Assembly (NCBI GenBank): GCA_029204225.1
Contig: CM055111.1
Location: 18,368,668-18,432,667, forward strand
Length of the DNA stretch: 64,000 nt
Direction: 5' to 3'
DNA from: Diphasiastrum complanatum
Taxonomy: Eukaryota; Streptophyta; Lycopodiopsida; Lycopodiales; Lycopodiaceae
The notes below the pieces were generated by a model, which made no database searches, had not been told where the DNA came from, and saw only the letters and a program-made list of their open reading frames with translations. Position 1 is the first letter of the stretch, and the number at the start of each line of letters is the position of its first letter. Positions 53,491 to 63,937 of this stretch are shown here, piece by piece. The position numbers and the translations under genes were made by a program.

Positions 53491-54475
53491 CCGAGAAACA
53501 AATCAGCACAGAATAGACAAGAGAACAGCAACAGTTCATCCTATGTCGAGAAGCCCAAGAGCTCAAAAATGGGCGAAGAAAGATCGAATAGAAACTGTTC
53601 GACTGCGTATATCTGTGAAGACGTGTGTGCAGCGTCAACATCTAACACACACGAGGTGATCCTAGATTCAGGATCCACCTCACACTTTATGACATTAAGA
53701 CGAATCATGTCTAATTTCAGAAGTGCAGATCCTTCAAGTTTCATAGTTCTTGGAGATGGATCTAAACATCAAGTAAACGATATTGGTTCACTGTGGCTCA
53801 ACACCAATGGCAGAGACAGACGACTCGAAGACATTTTGTTCATGCCTACACTGCAGCAAGACTTGCTTTCTGTAGCAAGAATAGCAGATGCAGAAATGCG
53901 TGTGACATTTTTAGATGAAGCATGCAATGTGGTTGACGCCAGTACTAGTACTTTGATCGCTCAAGGCAGAAGAAAAGGTAATCTATATCATCTGAAGGTA
54001 CGCCTACCTACAGATCAGGTGTATCAGACTCATGATGACTCGCCATATACTCTGTGGCACAGGAGACTCTGCCACATGAACTCAATGGCACTTTACCAAG
54101 CAAGCCATCATGGAGGAATAACAGGGGTCTTGGTTGTCTCAGTCATTATAAAGAAACACTCTATAATGCCATCTGAAAAAAGTGGACCTTGAATGGATCC
54201 AAAGATGTCACGCACTCCATTCATCAAAGACTCCTACAGAACGACCAAGATTCTGGAGTTAGTGCATCCTGACATCTGTGGGCCTTTCAATATGATCTCA
54301 GTAGGAGGTTCAAAATATTATATAACCTTCATTGATAATTATAGTAAATTCGCTAGTGTATTTTATTCAAAATAAATCTGAAGCACTTGATAATTTCATA
54401 GAATACGTGAATTGGACTGAGAGATGTACAAACAACAAGGTTAAGCAGATCAGAACAGATCGAGCTGGCAAATAC
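53491..54475 (+). pseudogene. Copia protease, pre-integrase and integrase start of A2
   Basis: The frame 53473-54192 carries protease motif EVILDSGSTSHFMTLRRIMS and pre-integrase LQQDLLSVARIADAEMRV, LYHLKVRLPTDQVYQ, LWHRRLCHMNSMALYQ, then loses homology at about 54125-54190 (a patch with no match in A1). The integrase start follows in another frame (KMSRTPFIKDSYRTTKILEL, YITFIDNYSKFAS, with the first catalytic Asp position reading DN). It ends at about 54475. Confidence 0.85.
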
Positions 54476-55912
54476 TGCCTGGCAGAAATACTGTCTTTGT
54501 CGTCCACCAAGTGTTTCCATATTGATTCACCCACATTTTTGAATATGTGCATAGGATCAAGCAAGTAATTGATCAAAAGGTTATTCCAATATGGTAAACA
54601 ATAAAAGATGGATAGTCTTTTCATACCATTGATTGACTTAGTCTCGGATTCAATCCAAAGTTTGTGCCAATCGGCCATGGACATTCTCTTTGGAGGCATT
54701 CTTGTTTCTGATCTTCCTCCAAAGCCTCTTCTATGAGCATTTCTAAATGGATGATTTTCATCATGCAAGTACTTGCGATGATTTTCATACACAACTTTGT
54801 TTAAATGACGTGAGTGGCGAGCATCAATATTTGGTCCACAAATGAGACATGCGTGATATCCAAAAGTTGTAAAACCTAAAAGAATCAAATCCAATTCGTG
54901 TTACCTACAGAATTCTTTTAAAGCATAAATATTGCATGCATAAAAAATAAATATAGTCACCTGAACAATCGCCCAATCCTGGAAAGTCATGCATAGTCCA
55001 CATTACCATCGCACGCAACAAAAATGTTTTGTCTTGAAGTGGACGTGAGATGTCATATGCTTGGACTCCCTTCCATAGTAGTTCTAGTTCCTCAATCAAT
55101 GGTGCAAAGTAGATATCCATATTTTTTACTTTATGTTTTCCAGGAATTTGAAGTGCTAGTATGAGATGTCCTTTTTTGATGCTTAGCCAAGGTGGAATAT
55201 TATAGTTGACCAACACCACTAGCCAAGTAGACCACGTGCTTGACATTTTTCCAAAGGGGTTAACCCCGTCTGTTGCAAGTCCAAATATTATATTTCTTGT
55301 TTCACTTGCGAAACATGGATATTCTTTGTCAATGTGTTTCCATGTAGGAGAGTCTGAGGGTACTCTCATGATCTCATCCGAAGAACGATGACTAGCATGC
55401 CAATTCACAAGTTCTGCAAGAGACTTGCAATGAAACATAGAAAGAAGAGGAGATTCTACACAAGGTATGTGAGGTGATGTGGGATGGATAGAATCGATGT
55501 GAGGTGTCATGGGATGGATATAATCGATGTGAGGTGTCATGAGATAGATAGAATCGATGTGTGGTGACATCGTGGAATGAATAGAATCCATAGTAGAATT
55601 TGCGTGAAGTGTTGTGGGATGGATAGAATCCATGTGAGGTGTCGTGGAATGAATAGAATCTATGTGTGGTGATATTGTGGGATGAATAGATTCCATGGAA
55701 AGATCTATGTGAGGTGTGGTGGAGTGAGTGACGTGCAAAATGGAAAGATTCATAACTTTCACATCATGAGGTGTGTAGTGACTAGTGACATCATTCTGAT
55801 CATCAAAAAGATCTTCGTTTAATGCCAAAGATGATCCAAAATCGATATTTCTTATCTTGTTGATAAGGTTGTCAATCGACGTGTTATAAGACATTGACAT
55901 CAATGTATTATT
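54476..55912 (-). pseudogene. CACTA (En/Spm) TNP2-type transposase, partial
   Basis: Transposase_21-like core on the minus strand. Exon 55912-54961: SLAELVNWHASHRS, VPSDSPTWKHID, IIFGLATDGVNPFG (first catalytic Asp), WLVVLVNYNIPPWL, GVQAYDISRPLQ, LRAMVMWTMHDFPGLGDCSG. An 85-bp intron (54960-54876; donor TTCAG|GTGACT, acceptor CTTTTAG|GTTTTAC) rejoins as DCSG-FTTFGYHACLICG. Exon 2 continues with ENHRKYL, HPFRN, IFYCLPYWNNLLINYLLDPM and HIFKNV (second Asp, usually LDVMHIEKNV). It is cut at about 54476 by copia A2, so the last third is lost. Acceptor TCTTGCAG precedes the first visible exon, so more exons lay upstream. Confidence 0.85.
55470..55735 (-). repeat. Coding minisatellite in the TNP2 exon (about 30-bp unit)
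   Basis: About eight degenerate copies of a unit translating as TPHIDSIHP (DNA GATGTGAGGTGTCATGGGAT on plus) lie in frame near the N-terminal side of the exon. All copies keep the reading frame, as expected for an in-frame expansion. Confidence 0.85.
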
Positions 55913-56870
55913 CTGCAAGAGTGAAACATTACACAAGCATTTGTTTTATTTTAAAAAAAATATATATAAATATGTGTATGATAAGAACATGACTAATGTA
56001 CCTCCAAATCCACATCGGGCTCCTCAATGTGCTTTCCAAACTTCCACAGATGTTGCGCCACTATTCGTCTTTCTCAAATTTTCAATCCTTTGCATTGTTT
56101 GCACTCGCAATATATCTTTTCATTATATCTATTTTGAAATTATTTTCATTTTACAATTACAAAAATGATTAGCTTAATGTTACAAGCTAATTTATATGTG
56201 TATAAATACAGTCCTAAGTTTTAAACAAATAATTATATAGTACCTGCGATTTAGGTCGAGGCTAGGCACCAGAACTTGATGGAGATGATGTTCCACTAAG
56301 TCTTTGCTCAGGCATTTGTGCTCTTTTTTATGATTTCATTTTGAAATAATATTGCATCTTCTTTAACTTTTTGCTATCTTGTGGAGTCGTCATGCTTTAA
56401 ACAATCGTAGAAAAGAAACAGAAAAGTTATATTCAACACACAATGCTGCAAATCCAAATGTTAAGTACATAATATCTATTGTACATTTAATAAATATAGC
56501 TGTTTCTAGACATTTCCTCAGTAGAAGACATTTTCGCTAATGAACGATTAAATTTTATCTGCAATTTTTTGACAAGAATGTTAATGATATTGACAAAATA
56601 CACTTGTTAAAATATACAGTTAAAATTGATATGTACACACAAATTTAACAAGATCCACGAATATCTTTATCACTAAAACATTTAGATACCTTATCAATGT
56701 CAAGTTGCTTGAACGAATATGACATTGTCTAATTCATGAAGAAAAGAAGCAGATTCAAGCAAACTATGAAATAGAATTGTGATTTCTTTTAACTATTTAG
56801 AAAACTAAGCAGTAATTAATACATATTTGTCATTTTTATAAAATCATCAAAATTTTCAAAATCCCGAGTT
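55913..56870. other. Probable upstream part of the TNP2 gene or spacer; no clear exon
   Basis: On the minus strand a frame at about 56395-56260 begins MTTPQDSKKLKKMQYYF, then has a stop, then MPEQRLSGTSSPSSSG. It could be a first exon of the transposase gene, but the link is unproven. The rest is AT-rich with nothing recognised. Confidence 0.3.
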
Positions 56871-58470
56871 TGGAAAAATCAAGTAGCTTGAATTTGATAC
56901 TTACATGTGAAACAACTCTATTTTGGTCCCTATCACTTGACATAGCCCATTGAATAATCATAATTAACTAGCATCAAAGTTCAAATTTGATGCCTAACGT
57001 GTGGTTTTGATGTTGATCACTCGACATGGCTGATGAAGGGATTAGACTCAACTAGTTTCAAATCTACTATAAATGAGATCTAATGACTTAGAAGATCTAG
57101 TAGAAGAGTTAGCAAATGGTTGCTTTCGAGCCTTTGAGAATAGCCTCCTTTGCTTAAATCTGTTTACAATGCAAGTATCATAATAGAGCAAACACCTTCC
57201 TTAAAATGAACATCTAAACCACTATCCATTAGTTGCCCAACACCAAGCAAGCTCCTAGTAAGATTAGAAACATAGAGTACATTTGCTATATCCAATCTTT
57301 TAGAGGATCCAAGACTTAAAGAGATCCAAGACTAGCCTCACTCTCAATCCACCATGTGTCATTGGAGTAGCTCTTGCTTGTTGGTTTAGATGCCATCAAG
57401 GATGAATCAACTTCATCCTCATAATCCTCAATGGTAAGGTTGTCTTGCTTACTCTCATCTTGTGCATTCTTCTGTTTGTCACTGGGATGCAAAGTGCCTT
57501 CCACAAAAGAAGCACTTTTGTTTGGCTTTGTCTTTCTTCTTTCCTTTAGAGCTTAATTCTTGATCATCATCACTTTTGCCATGCTTTGGATTTTCTTCTT
57601 GGACTTCCATTATGCAATACATTTAGATTGATTGTTTTTTATCACTTATCAATGGAATTGACCCCTATCATGCGATATAGCTCAAATTTATTGTCTATCA
57701 CTTGAGATAAGACATTGAGTGATCAAGTTAGAGTAATTTCGAGTTTACGACATTCATGTAACTTTGAATGTTGTGCTTACATGTGAGACAACTCAATTTT
57801 GGTCCTGATTACTCATCATTGTTCTTTTAGTGATCATAATTGACCAACATCACATCGAATAGCTCAATCTTGGTGTCTATCAATGTAAATAGCCCCATTT
57901 TGGTGTCTCTATCACTCAAGAAAGTCAAAATTTTCTACCTAACATATGATTTTGTTGCTTATCACTTGACATGGCTCTATCAAGTGACTAGACTCAACAA
58001 GTAATATATTAAGACAACTCAAGTTCAACCCCTTGTCAAACCCCTATGACACGTGATGACTTAAATTTTATGTCTATGCGTGGTTTTGTTGCTTATCACT
58101 CGACACAGCTCATCAAGTGATCAGACTCAACCAATCCCAAGTCTAATTTACTAAGATAGCTCATATCACATGAGATAACTAAAATTTGATGTGTATATTT
58201 GGGAATAGCTTACTTTTGGTTCATACCACTAAAGGTTTCTCATAAAGTTACGAAATTTGAGAAATTGTGTGCTCATGAAGTAGATTAAAGTCAATTCCCA
58301 TCACTTTAGATAGTTCAAATCTAATGTCCAATACAAGATCTTGGTCCTTATCACTTGACATAGAAGATCGAGTGACTGAACTTGGTCAATCTATGATTTG
58401 GAACAATCAATTTTGGCCCCTGATAGATTGAATCTAGTCCTTGGGTAGGATGATTAGTTTGTTGCTTGGA
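56871..58470. repeat. Diverged satellite-like repeat block
   Basis: Words such as TATCACTTGACAT(A/G)G, CATCAAGTGATCAGACTCAA, CCAATTTTGGTGTCTAT, AGATAGCTCA and GTGTGGTTTTG(T/A)TGCT recur irregularly every 60-160 bp, indicating an old tandem repeat of about 130-160 bp that has diverged strongly. No coding. The minus frame 57316-57504 (Zn-knuckle-free, DNLTIEDYEDEVDSSLMASK, TWWIESEAS) looks like a small copia protease-region scrap inside the block. Confidence 0.55.
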
Positions 58471-59168
58471 AGGACAAGAGAGCAATAGTTTTATTTTAAG
58501 AAGCGATTACGGTAGCAGAGATCTGATATAGGAGCATGAGCACTTCAACAGATGGACATTGCAAATGCTCAATTTTTTCTTGTCCCCTATCACCATCTCA
58601 AGAAAAATTCATTTTACGCTCTCAATGATCTTCTGAAATCAAATTCAACTGTGATACAATCAATTAGTCATGGCGATCCTGTTAGCTTTGCTGGTAGCAC
58701 CTCTGCACAAGACCACAACCAAGTATTTCACAAACAAAGATGTTTGATCCATTTCTCGATGCTAGCAATCATCTAACAACGTCCGCCGAGTTATTTCCTT
58801 TCCATCCACTCAACACAAAATCCGAAAATACCCCACCACATTCCCTTGCACTCTTGTCAATTGCTCTCATCTCCATCCATCAACAATCCCTTAACGAAAA
58901 AAACCCACCTCCAATCCCTCCTCGGATTCCACCCACAAAGATTTCAGATCTCTTCTATCCTTAATCTTCCTTCAACTGGCTTTAACTGCACAGCACACAA
59001 CCATGTTCCTCGAAATCTATTAGCTCATTGGTACAATACCTCATGGAAGTAGTAGTATATCTAGCGTCCCTCAGTGTATTACAAAAAAGAAAAAGGAAGA
59101 TTGCACCCAGCTTAACACATGTTTTTTTATTTTTAAAAAAGATTCCGCCCCAGTAAGTTCTGACCTAA
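58471..59168. other. Intergenic; unassigned open frames
   Basis: Overlapping plus frames at 58552-58776, 58740-58964 and 58846-59052 are not recognised and not supported as genes. The last 100 bp (GGTCGGAAAGGGTTTCTAAG region) starts the duplicated segment described next. Confidence 0.3.
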
Positions 59169-59548
59169 AAGGGTCGGAAAGGGTTTCTAAGGGACACATA
59201 TATAAATATGTCTATCAATGTAAATAGCCCCATTTTGGTGTCTCTATCACTCGAGAAAGTCAAAAGTTGCTACCTAACATATGATTTTGTTGCTTATTAC
59301 TTGACGTGGCTCTATCAAGTGACTAGACTCAACAAGTAATATATCAAGACAGCTCAAGTTCAACCCCTTGTCAAACCCCTATTACACGTGATGACTTAAA
59401 TTTTATGTCTATGCATGGTTTTGTTGCTTATCACTCGACATGGCTCATCAAGTGATCAGACTCAACCAATCCCAGGTCTAGTATACTGAGATAGCTCATA
59501 TCACATGAGATAAGGGTCGGAAAGGGTTTCTAAGGGACACATATATAA
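59169..59548. repeat. Copied satellite block between 37-bp direct repeats
   Basis: AAGGGTCGGAAAGGGTTTCT...ATATATAA occurs at 59169-59205 and 59512-59548. The roughly 306 bp between them is a near copy of 57880-58175 (same order: TCAATGTAAATAGCCCCATT, GACTAGACTCAACAAGTAAT, CTCATCAAGTGATCAGACTC). This looks like a filler insertion copied from 1.3 kb away. Confidence 0.8.
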
Positions 59549-59984
59549 CAAATTAATTAATACTTTATAAACTAAATAATGTCCACAACTTATATGCGCC
59601 ATCAAACCACATATTTACATTTGTCATTTTTTTTTAAATCACAAAATTCTCTTAAACACATGGTCATTTTGTACCAACCATATCAAATCATCTACTTGTC
59701 TTATATCAAACAAAATACAATTAATACTCATTTGTCCTTTGCAAAAAATCATCGAAATCTTGAAAAAAAACATGGTCCTCTTATATCCAAAATATGTCAT
59801 ATCAATCACATGCTTTTGTCCTTAAAAATTCATGCTTAAAAATATGTCATATCACCCACATGCTTTTGTCCTCAAAATTAGAGTCAAATCATTTTTTTAG
59901 TTCCATAATTTGTCATTTTGACAAACCACTCGCCATATGACACATTCCAAGCCGTAATCATAGATTTCCATGCAAAAAAAAATT
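59549..59984. other. Intergenic with a 45-bp tandem pair
   Basis: AATATGTCATATCA-CACATGCTTTTGTCCT occurs at 59791-59823 and 59839-59871. No gene is seen. Confidence 0.4.
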
Positions 59985-59989
59985 GCGTT

Positions 59990-60032
59990 GCACTGCCACG
60001 CGTGGCAAAAAAATGCGTGGCAGAGCCACGTG
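59990..60032. repeat. GCCACGCGTGGC palindromic words, left cluster
   Basis: GCCACGCGTGGC (perfect 12-bp palindrome) lies at 59995-60006. It is followed by GCGTGGC-AGA-GCCACGTG at 60015-60031. The second word recurs almost unchanged at 63843-63860 (GCGTGGCAGTGCCACGTG). It lies about 0.5 kb upstream of the Transposase_24 gene. Confidence 0.75.
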
Positions 60033-60251
60033 ACACTTGAAATCTGGAAAATGAATATAAAGGCCCTCATTCAATATTTCTCCATGCTTTCTTGTGAATT
60101 TGAGGCTCTCAAGATCTCACACTCAAACTCTCACTCTCAAGATCTCACTCTCAAGCTTTCAATCTCTCATTTTTCTCTCTCTTTCAATCTCTCACTCTCA
60201 ATCGTTTATTTCTTTTCACTCCTCTCCACTTTTTTCTCAATCTCTCCACTA

Positions 60252-60255
<4 letters not shown>

Positions 60256-60317
<62 letters not shown>

Positions 60318-60318
60318 C
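60256..60318. repeat. Compound microsatellite (CT)n(CA)n
   Basis: About 16 CT units run into about 14 CA units in the 5' leader of the following gene. CT-rich and CACA-rich sequence extends from 60100 to 60475 and gives spurious Ser/Leu/His/Thr frames. Confidence 0.95.
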
Positions 60319-60524
60319 TTTCACTCTCCAATTTCCAATCTCTCTTTCTCTTTCACACACTCTTTCACACCTCCTTTTCATTTTTCACACATTTAGAAGT
60401 TTCTTTTCTTTTTCACTCTCTCACACATCTCTCTCTCTTTCACACGCACACACACACATTCATTTTTCACATTTGATATCTTTCCAAGTTCTTTTCACAA
60501 CTTCATATCTTTCTCTCAATAGTC

Positions 60525-61668
60525 ATGTCTACTAGTGGTAGCGGAGCATCAAGGAGGAGGCCAAGATCCTCTTCCGGTGGAAGAGGACAAGCCTCGAGAT
60601 CGGATTCCGATCGAGTGCAAGATTTTTATAGTATGCTATCTCCCGAGAAAAGGCAAAGGATAAAAGCCCTTTGTCTTTCCGAAGGAGAATCCGATCAACA
60701 AGATCATGGATTCGTTTCGACAGACATGCCATCGGAAGAATCCACGAATATTTTCTATGACCTTGATGAGGATGATTCCATCATCATGGACATTAGGGGT
60801 AAGGTCATCATCGATAGATTGCACGACCTTACTCTTAAATACTTTGGTCACGATTTGTTTAGCCCTTGGGAGCAACAAGACCAAGGGGACAAAGACAAGA
60901 TACTTGATATATTGTACCGTGAGTTTCCACAACCAAATCGATTTAATGACAAATGGGCGAAGACGAGTATGTGTACGCATATTCGTCATAAGCGCCAATT
61001 ATTAAGTCGATTTTGTAGTAAAAGCAAGAAGAGGCCGGGATGGGCATCTAAAAAAGATTGGGAAAAAGTTGTTTATGAATCCAAGCATCCTAATCCTGAG
61101 CGCTTTAAGCAACAAAGAGAGGCAACAAAATCAAGGCTTAATCTTTTAGGCCAATCTCACCTTGGATCGGGAGGCAGGGCCAATATGCATGCCCAATTTG
61201 TAAGCAATTCTCTTTTAGCTAATTGGATTTCATATGTTTATTGTTTATCAATATTTTTTTTGTTTTTTTCTAATCATCGATTGGTGTTGATGAAGGTTGA
61301 AGATTACGGACGTAAGTATACAAATGTCGAGTACAATATTGGATATCGCATGGCTATAATGCCTTGGTTGATCATCTTGCGGCACAAGGCGTACATCCAG
61401 GGTAAGTTTTTGTTACATAATTTGTATTTCTCTTATTTTTTATACACAATTTTTATTTCATTTCAATTTTATGACTTTGTTTTGTGAATATGTATGTAGA
61501 GGGCATCCGCTTCCTTTGTGGAAGAAAGTACGGGAGGAAACCAAGGAGAAGAAGGGAATGAAGATGAAGGGGACGAAGGCGAAGACGAAGGACAAGATTC
61601 GGCTTCGGACAACGATGAGGGAGAAGATAGCGAAGACTAAGAAGCCTACTATTACTTCTTCGATTTGA
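60525..61668 (+). CDS. CACTA-associated Transposase_24-like (TnpA-type) protein, three exons
   Basis: Exon 1 (60525-61199): a Ser/Arg/Gly-rich start (MSTSGSGASRRRPRSSSGGR), an acidic middle, then the Transposase_24-like region FNDKWAKTSMCTHIRHKRQL, RPGWASKKDWEKVVYESKHP, QREATKSRLNLLGQSHLGSG. Donor TTT|GTAAGC; the intron at 61200-61295 ends GATGAAG. Exon 2 (61296-61401) reads VEDYGRKYTNVEYNIGYRMA. Donor CAGG|GTAAGT; acceptors TATGTAG or TAGAG near 61499-61501. Exon 3 is readable as basic (stop 61668) or, in another frame, strongly acidic (stop 61640); the splice choice is uncertain. TnpA-like proteins of CACTA elements bind short subterminal words. No in-frame stop was found, so this gene may be intact. 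Confidence 0.65.
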
Positions 61669-62222
61669 TGTATTTTTAGTATTTGCAAAAGAAAAAAAAA
61701 AAGAGTATTAGTATCAATGCTCTTTTCATGAATTAGATGCGAATATGTACACTTTTTTGAATTATGAATATAAACTTTTGTATTTGATCATCTCTATCTC
61801 ATTATGTATAGAATGATTGTTTATTGTTTATGTTTTTCTATTTCATCTTGTATAAATTTGTTGTAAATATATACAAACAATAAAAAACAAACAAAACATC
61901 AATTTAAGATGATAAAAACATACCTCATCTATTGTTTGGATGATCTTTAATTCCTTCTAAGATGCATCTCTTTTTTTTCTTTATAAAAGCAAACCACGAA
62001 AACCAAATAATTTTTAGATTACAAATCAATCAACAAAATGATAATTGCTAGAATACAAATCAAAGAATCATTGTTAAATTAAAAATCATTAATCATTGTT
62101 ACATCAATCTCACCATGTTCAAGATACTATGAAAATGCACTTTATGACTCAAATGTAATCTATCAAAATTTAGAATGCATAATATATCTCATGAATAAAC
62201 AATGAAAAACTAACAAACAAAA

Positions 62223-62225
<3 letters not shown>
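61669..62225. other. 3' flank, AT-rich, nothing recognised
   Basis: A-rich tract at 61688-61703 after the gene, then AT-rich sequence with short words (AACAATGAAAAACTAACAAAC) that recur at 62196-62222 and 62425-62452, showing that the two CT microsatellites below sit in a local duplication. Confidence 0.4.
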
Positions 62226-62283
<58 letters not shown>

Positions 62284-62456
62284 GCTTTTCTTCAAAATTT
62301 AGAATGCCTAACATACCTTATGCATTTGCTTGGATTGTCTCCTTTCCTTCAAAATTGCATAGCTTTCTTCTACAAAAGCCAACAATAAACAATCATTCAC
62401 TAACCAATCAATAAACAAATTAATAAACAATGAAAAACTAACAAACAAAACTATCT

Positions 62457-62487
<31 letters not shown>

Positions 62488-62520
62488 CACTCTCTCACTC
62501 TCTCACTCTCTCTCTCTCTG
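62226..62520. repeat. Two CT microsatellites in a local duplication
   Basis: (CT)27 at about 62226-62279 and an interrupted (CT)n at about 62460-62520. Both are preceded by AACAATGAAAAACTAACAAAC(A)AAA-TATCTC, about 230 bp apart. Confidence 0.9.
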
Positions 62521-62835
62521 TCTCTCTCCCCAAAGCTCTTCTTCATGAAATCTATTTGGAAATGCAGTCGAGGCCCCCACTTTTTTCATTTTGTGGGTTT
62601 TTTTTTTGTCCCTAAAAAGAATTGCAAAAAATTTTGCCATTAGGGCCCTTTCTGGACTCACAAAGGGCCTCTTCACTAATTATAATTAGTGTTAATGACG
62701 ACATGTGTACTAATAAGAGAGTGACAAGTGAGATCGAATGGTCCATATGACATGGCACATCCAGTGGTGTAAAATAGATCTCCAAATTCTAACCCTCCTC
62801 TAACTCTACTTGCTCAACCCATAGTAATAATGATT

Positions 62836-63520
62836 TGACAAGGCACAAATTTAAATTTTAAATACCAATATAACCGTTTTTCAAGGCCTTCAAAATTTAT
62901 CTTTTTCAGCTTAGAATGAGTGAAAAGGGGGCCCAATATTTCCTTGGCCCCCCATTTTGAAAAAAAAATTTGAAAAAAAAAGGGGAGGGGGATGAGAGTA
63001 AATCGCCCTCCCCCCCGCTCTCTCTCTCTCCCTCGGGGCCAGCTGGCCAGTCGCGCCCCACCCACCCCTCTGGGCTGCTGGCCCTCGTTGAATCGTGTGG
63101 CCCACTTGGAGCCGCTGAGCCGGGTGGGAGCGCGATGAGCTCGCGCTCCCAGGTCTTTCCCCTCCCTCTTTGACAGGACAACGAGGGAGGGGGGATGTTA
63201 GGTGTGGCCCTCCGGGCCACACAATTCAACGAGGGCTAGCAGCCCGGAGGGGTGGGTGGGGCGCGACTGGCCAGTTGGCCCCGAGGGGGAGAGAGAGAGC
63301 GAGGGGCCTGGGGGCGGGGGGGGGTACAAGCGTACAATGGGGGGGGGGGGGTGATGTACTCCCATCCCCCTCCCCCTTTTTTTTTCAATTTTTTTTTTCA
63401 AAATGGGGGCCCAAGGAAATATCGGGCCCCCTTTTCACTCATTATAAACTTAAAAAGATGAATTTTGAAGGCCTTAAAAAAATAGATGCTATATTGGATT
63501 TATATTTTGGCTACAAATTT
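62836..63520. mobile_element. Large foldback (inverted-repeat) structure with GC-rich centre
   Basis: Left arm about 62836-63085 and right arm about 63215-63520 are near-complementary: TTCAAGGCCTTCAAAATTTA/AATTTTGAAGGCCTT, GAGTGAAAAGGGGGCCCAAT/CGGGCCCCCTTTTCACTC, CCTTGG-CCCCCATTTTGAAA/TTTCAAAATGGGGGCCCAAG, the (A)n and GGGGAGGGGGATG blocks, CTCTCTC and GGCCAGTCGCGCCCCACCCA/GGTGGGGCGCGACTGGCC. The centre holds a 10-bp hairpin at 63126-63135/63141-63150 (GGGAGCGCGA-TGAGC-TCGCGCTCCC). Poly-G at about 63339-63351. No target duplication was determined. Frames on both strands are composition artefacts. Confidence 0.85.
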
Positions 63521-63697
63521 TTTGTCCTTGCTATATTATGTTAGGCCTAAGTGAAGCCTACTACAATAGAAGTTAACCCATGATAAACCCAGGGTGAACT
63601 GCCACATAGGATGATTAATGAGTTAAATAATCCTAATCAGCAAACATGTTTAGACAAGGAAGAGGCCCTTTTTGAGCTCAAAAAGGGCCCAAATTGG
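63521..63697. other. Spacer, nothing recognised
   Basis: Between the foldback and the right palindromic cluster. Contains the 18-bp inverted repeat GGCCCTTTTTGAGCTCAAAAAGGGCC at 63664-63689, with a perfect 26-base palindrome around GAGCTC. Confidence 0.5.
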
Positions 63698-63862
63698 CAT
63701 GGCGTGGCAGAATTTCACTTGCTGGAAAAATTTGCCACGCATGGCAAACTTCAGAAAATTTTTCAGAATTTTGCCACGCGTGGCAAAATTTACCTTTTGG
63801 TAAGAAAAACTACCACGCGTGGCAATTTTCTAGATTTTTTAAGCGTGGCAGTGCCACGTGGA
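63698..63862. repeat. GCCACGCGTGGC palindromic words, right cluster
   Basis: GCGTGGC at 63702-63708; TTTGCCACGCATGGCAAA at 63731-63748; a 24-bp perfect palindrome centred on ACGCGT at 63767-63790; CCACGCGTGG at 63813-63822; GCGTGGCAGTGCCACGTG at 63843-63860. Five words in 165 bp with irregular spacing. Confidence 0.8.
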
Positions 63863-63937
63863 TTTAAAATTTGAATCGATCTGAGCCCCCTCCCCTCAAA
63901 TCGGTTTGGAGGAAGAGCCGATGACGGAATTGGAAAA

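Larger units (their letters stand above)
51609..54475 (+). mobile_element. Copia family A element A2, 3' truncated
   Basis: 5' LTR, primer site, gag, zinc knuckles, protease, pre-integrase and the start of integrase. The sequence breaks off at about 54475 within the second integrase Asp region, where it joins a CACTA transposase exon on the opposite strand. It is the best preserved family A gag in the window. Confidence 0.9.

Noticed and set aside
58552-59052. Three overlapping plus-strand frames as a small gene
   Set aside because: No domain, no consistent frame and no splice sites. They lie between degenerate repeats.
59970-60476. A 168-residue Ser/Leu/His/Thr-rich plus frame
   Set aside because: It is a low-complexity translation of the CT/CA-rich leader upstream of the Transposase_24-like gene.
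62814-63544. Several Pro/Gly/Arg-rich frames on both strands
   Set aside because: They come from the GC-rich foldback; codon content mirrors the inverted repeat and no domain is seen.
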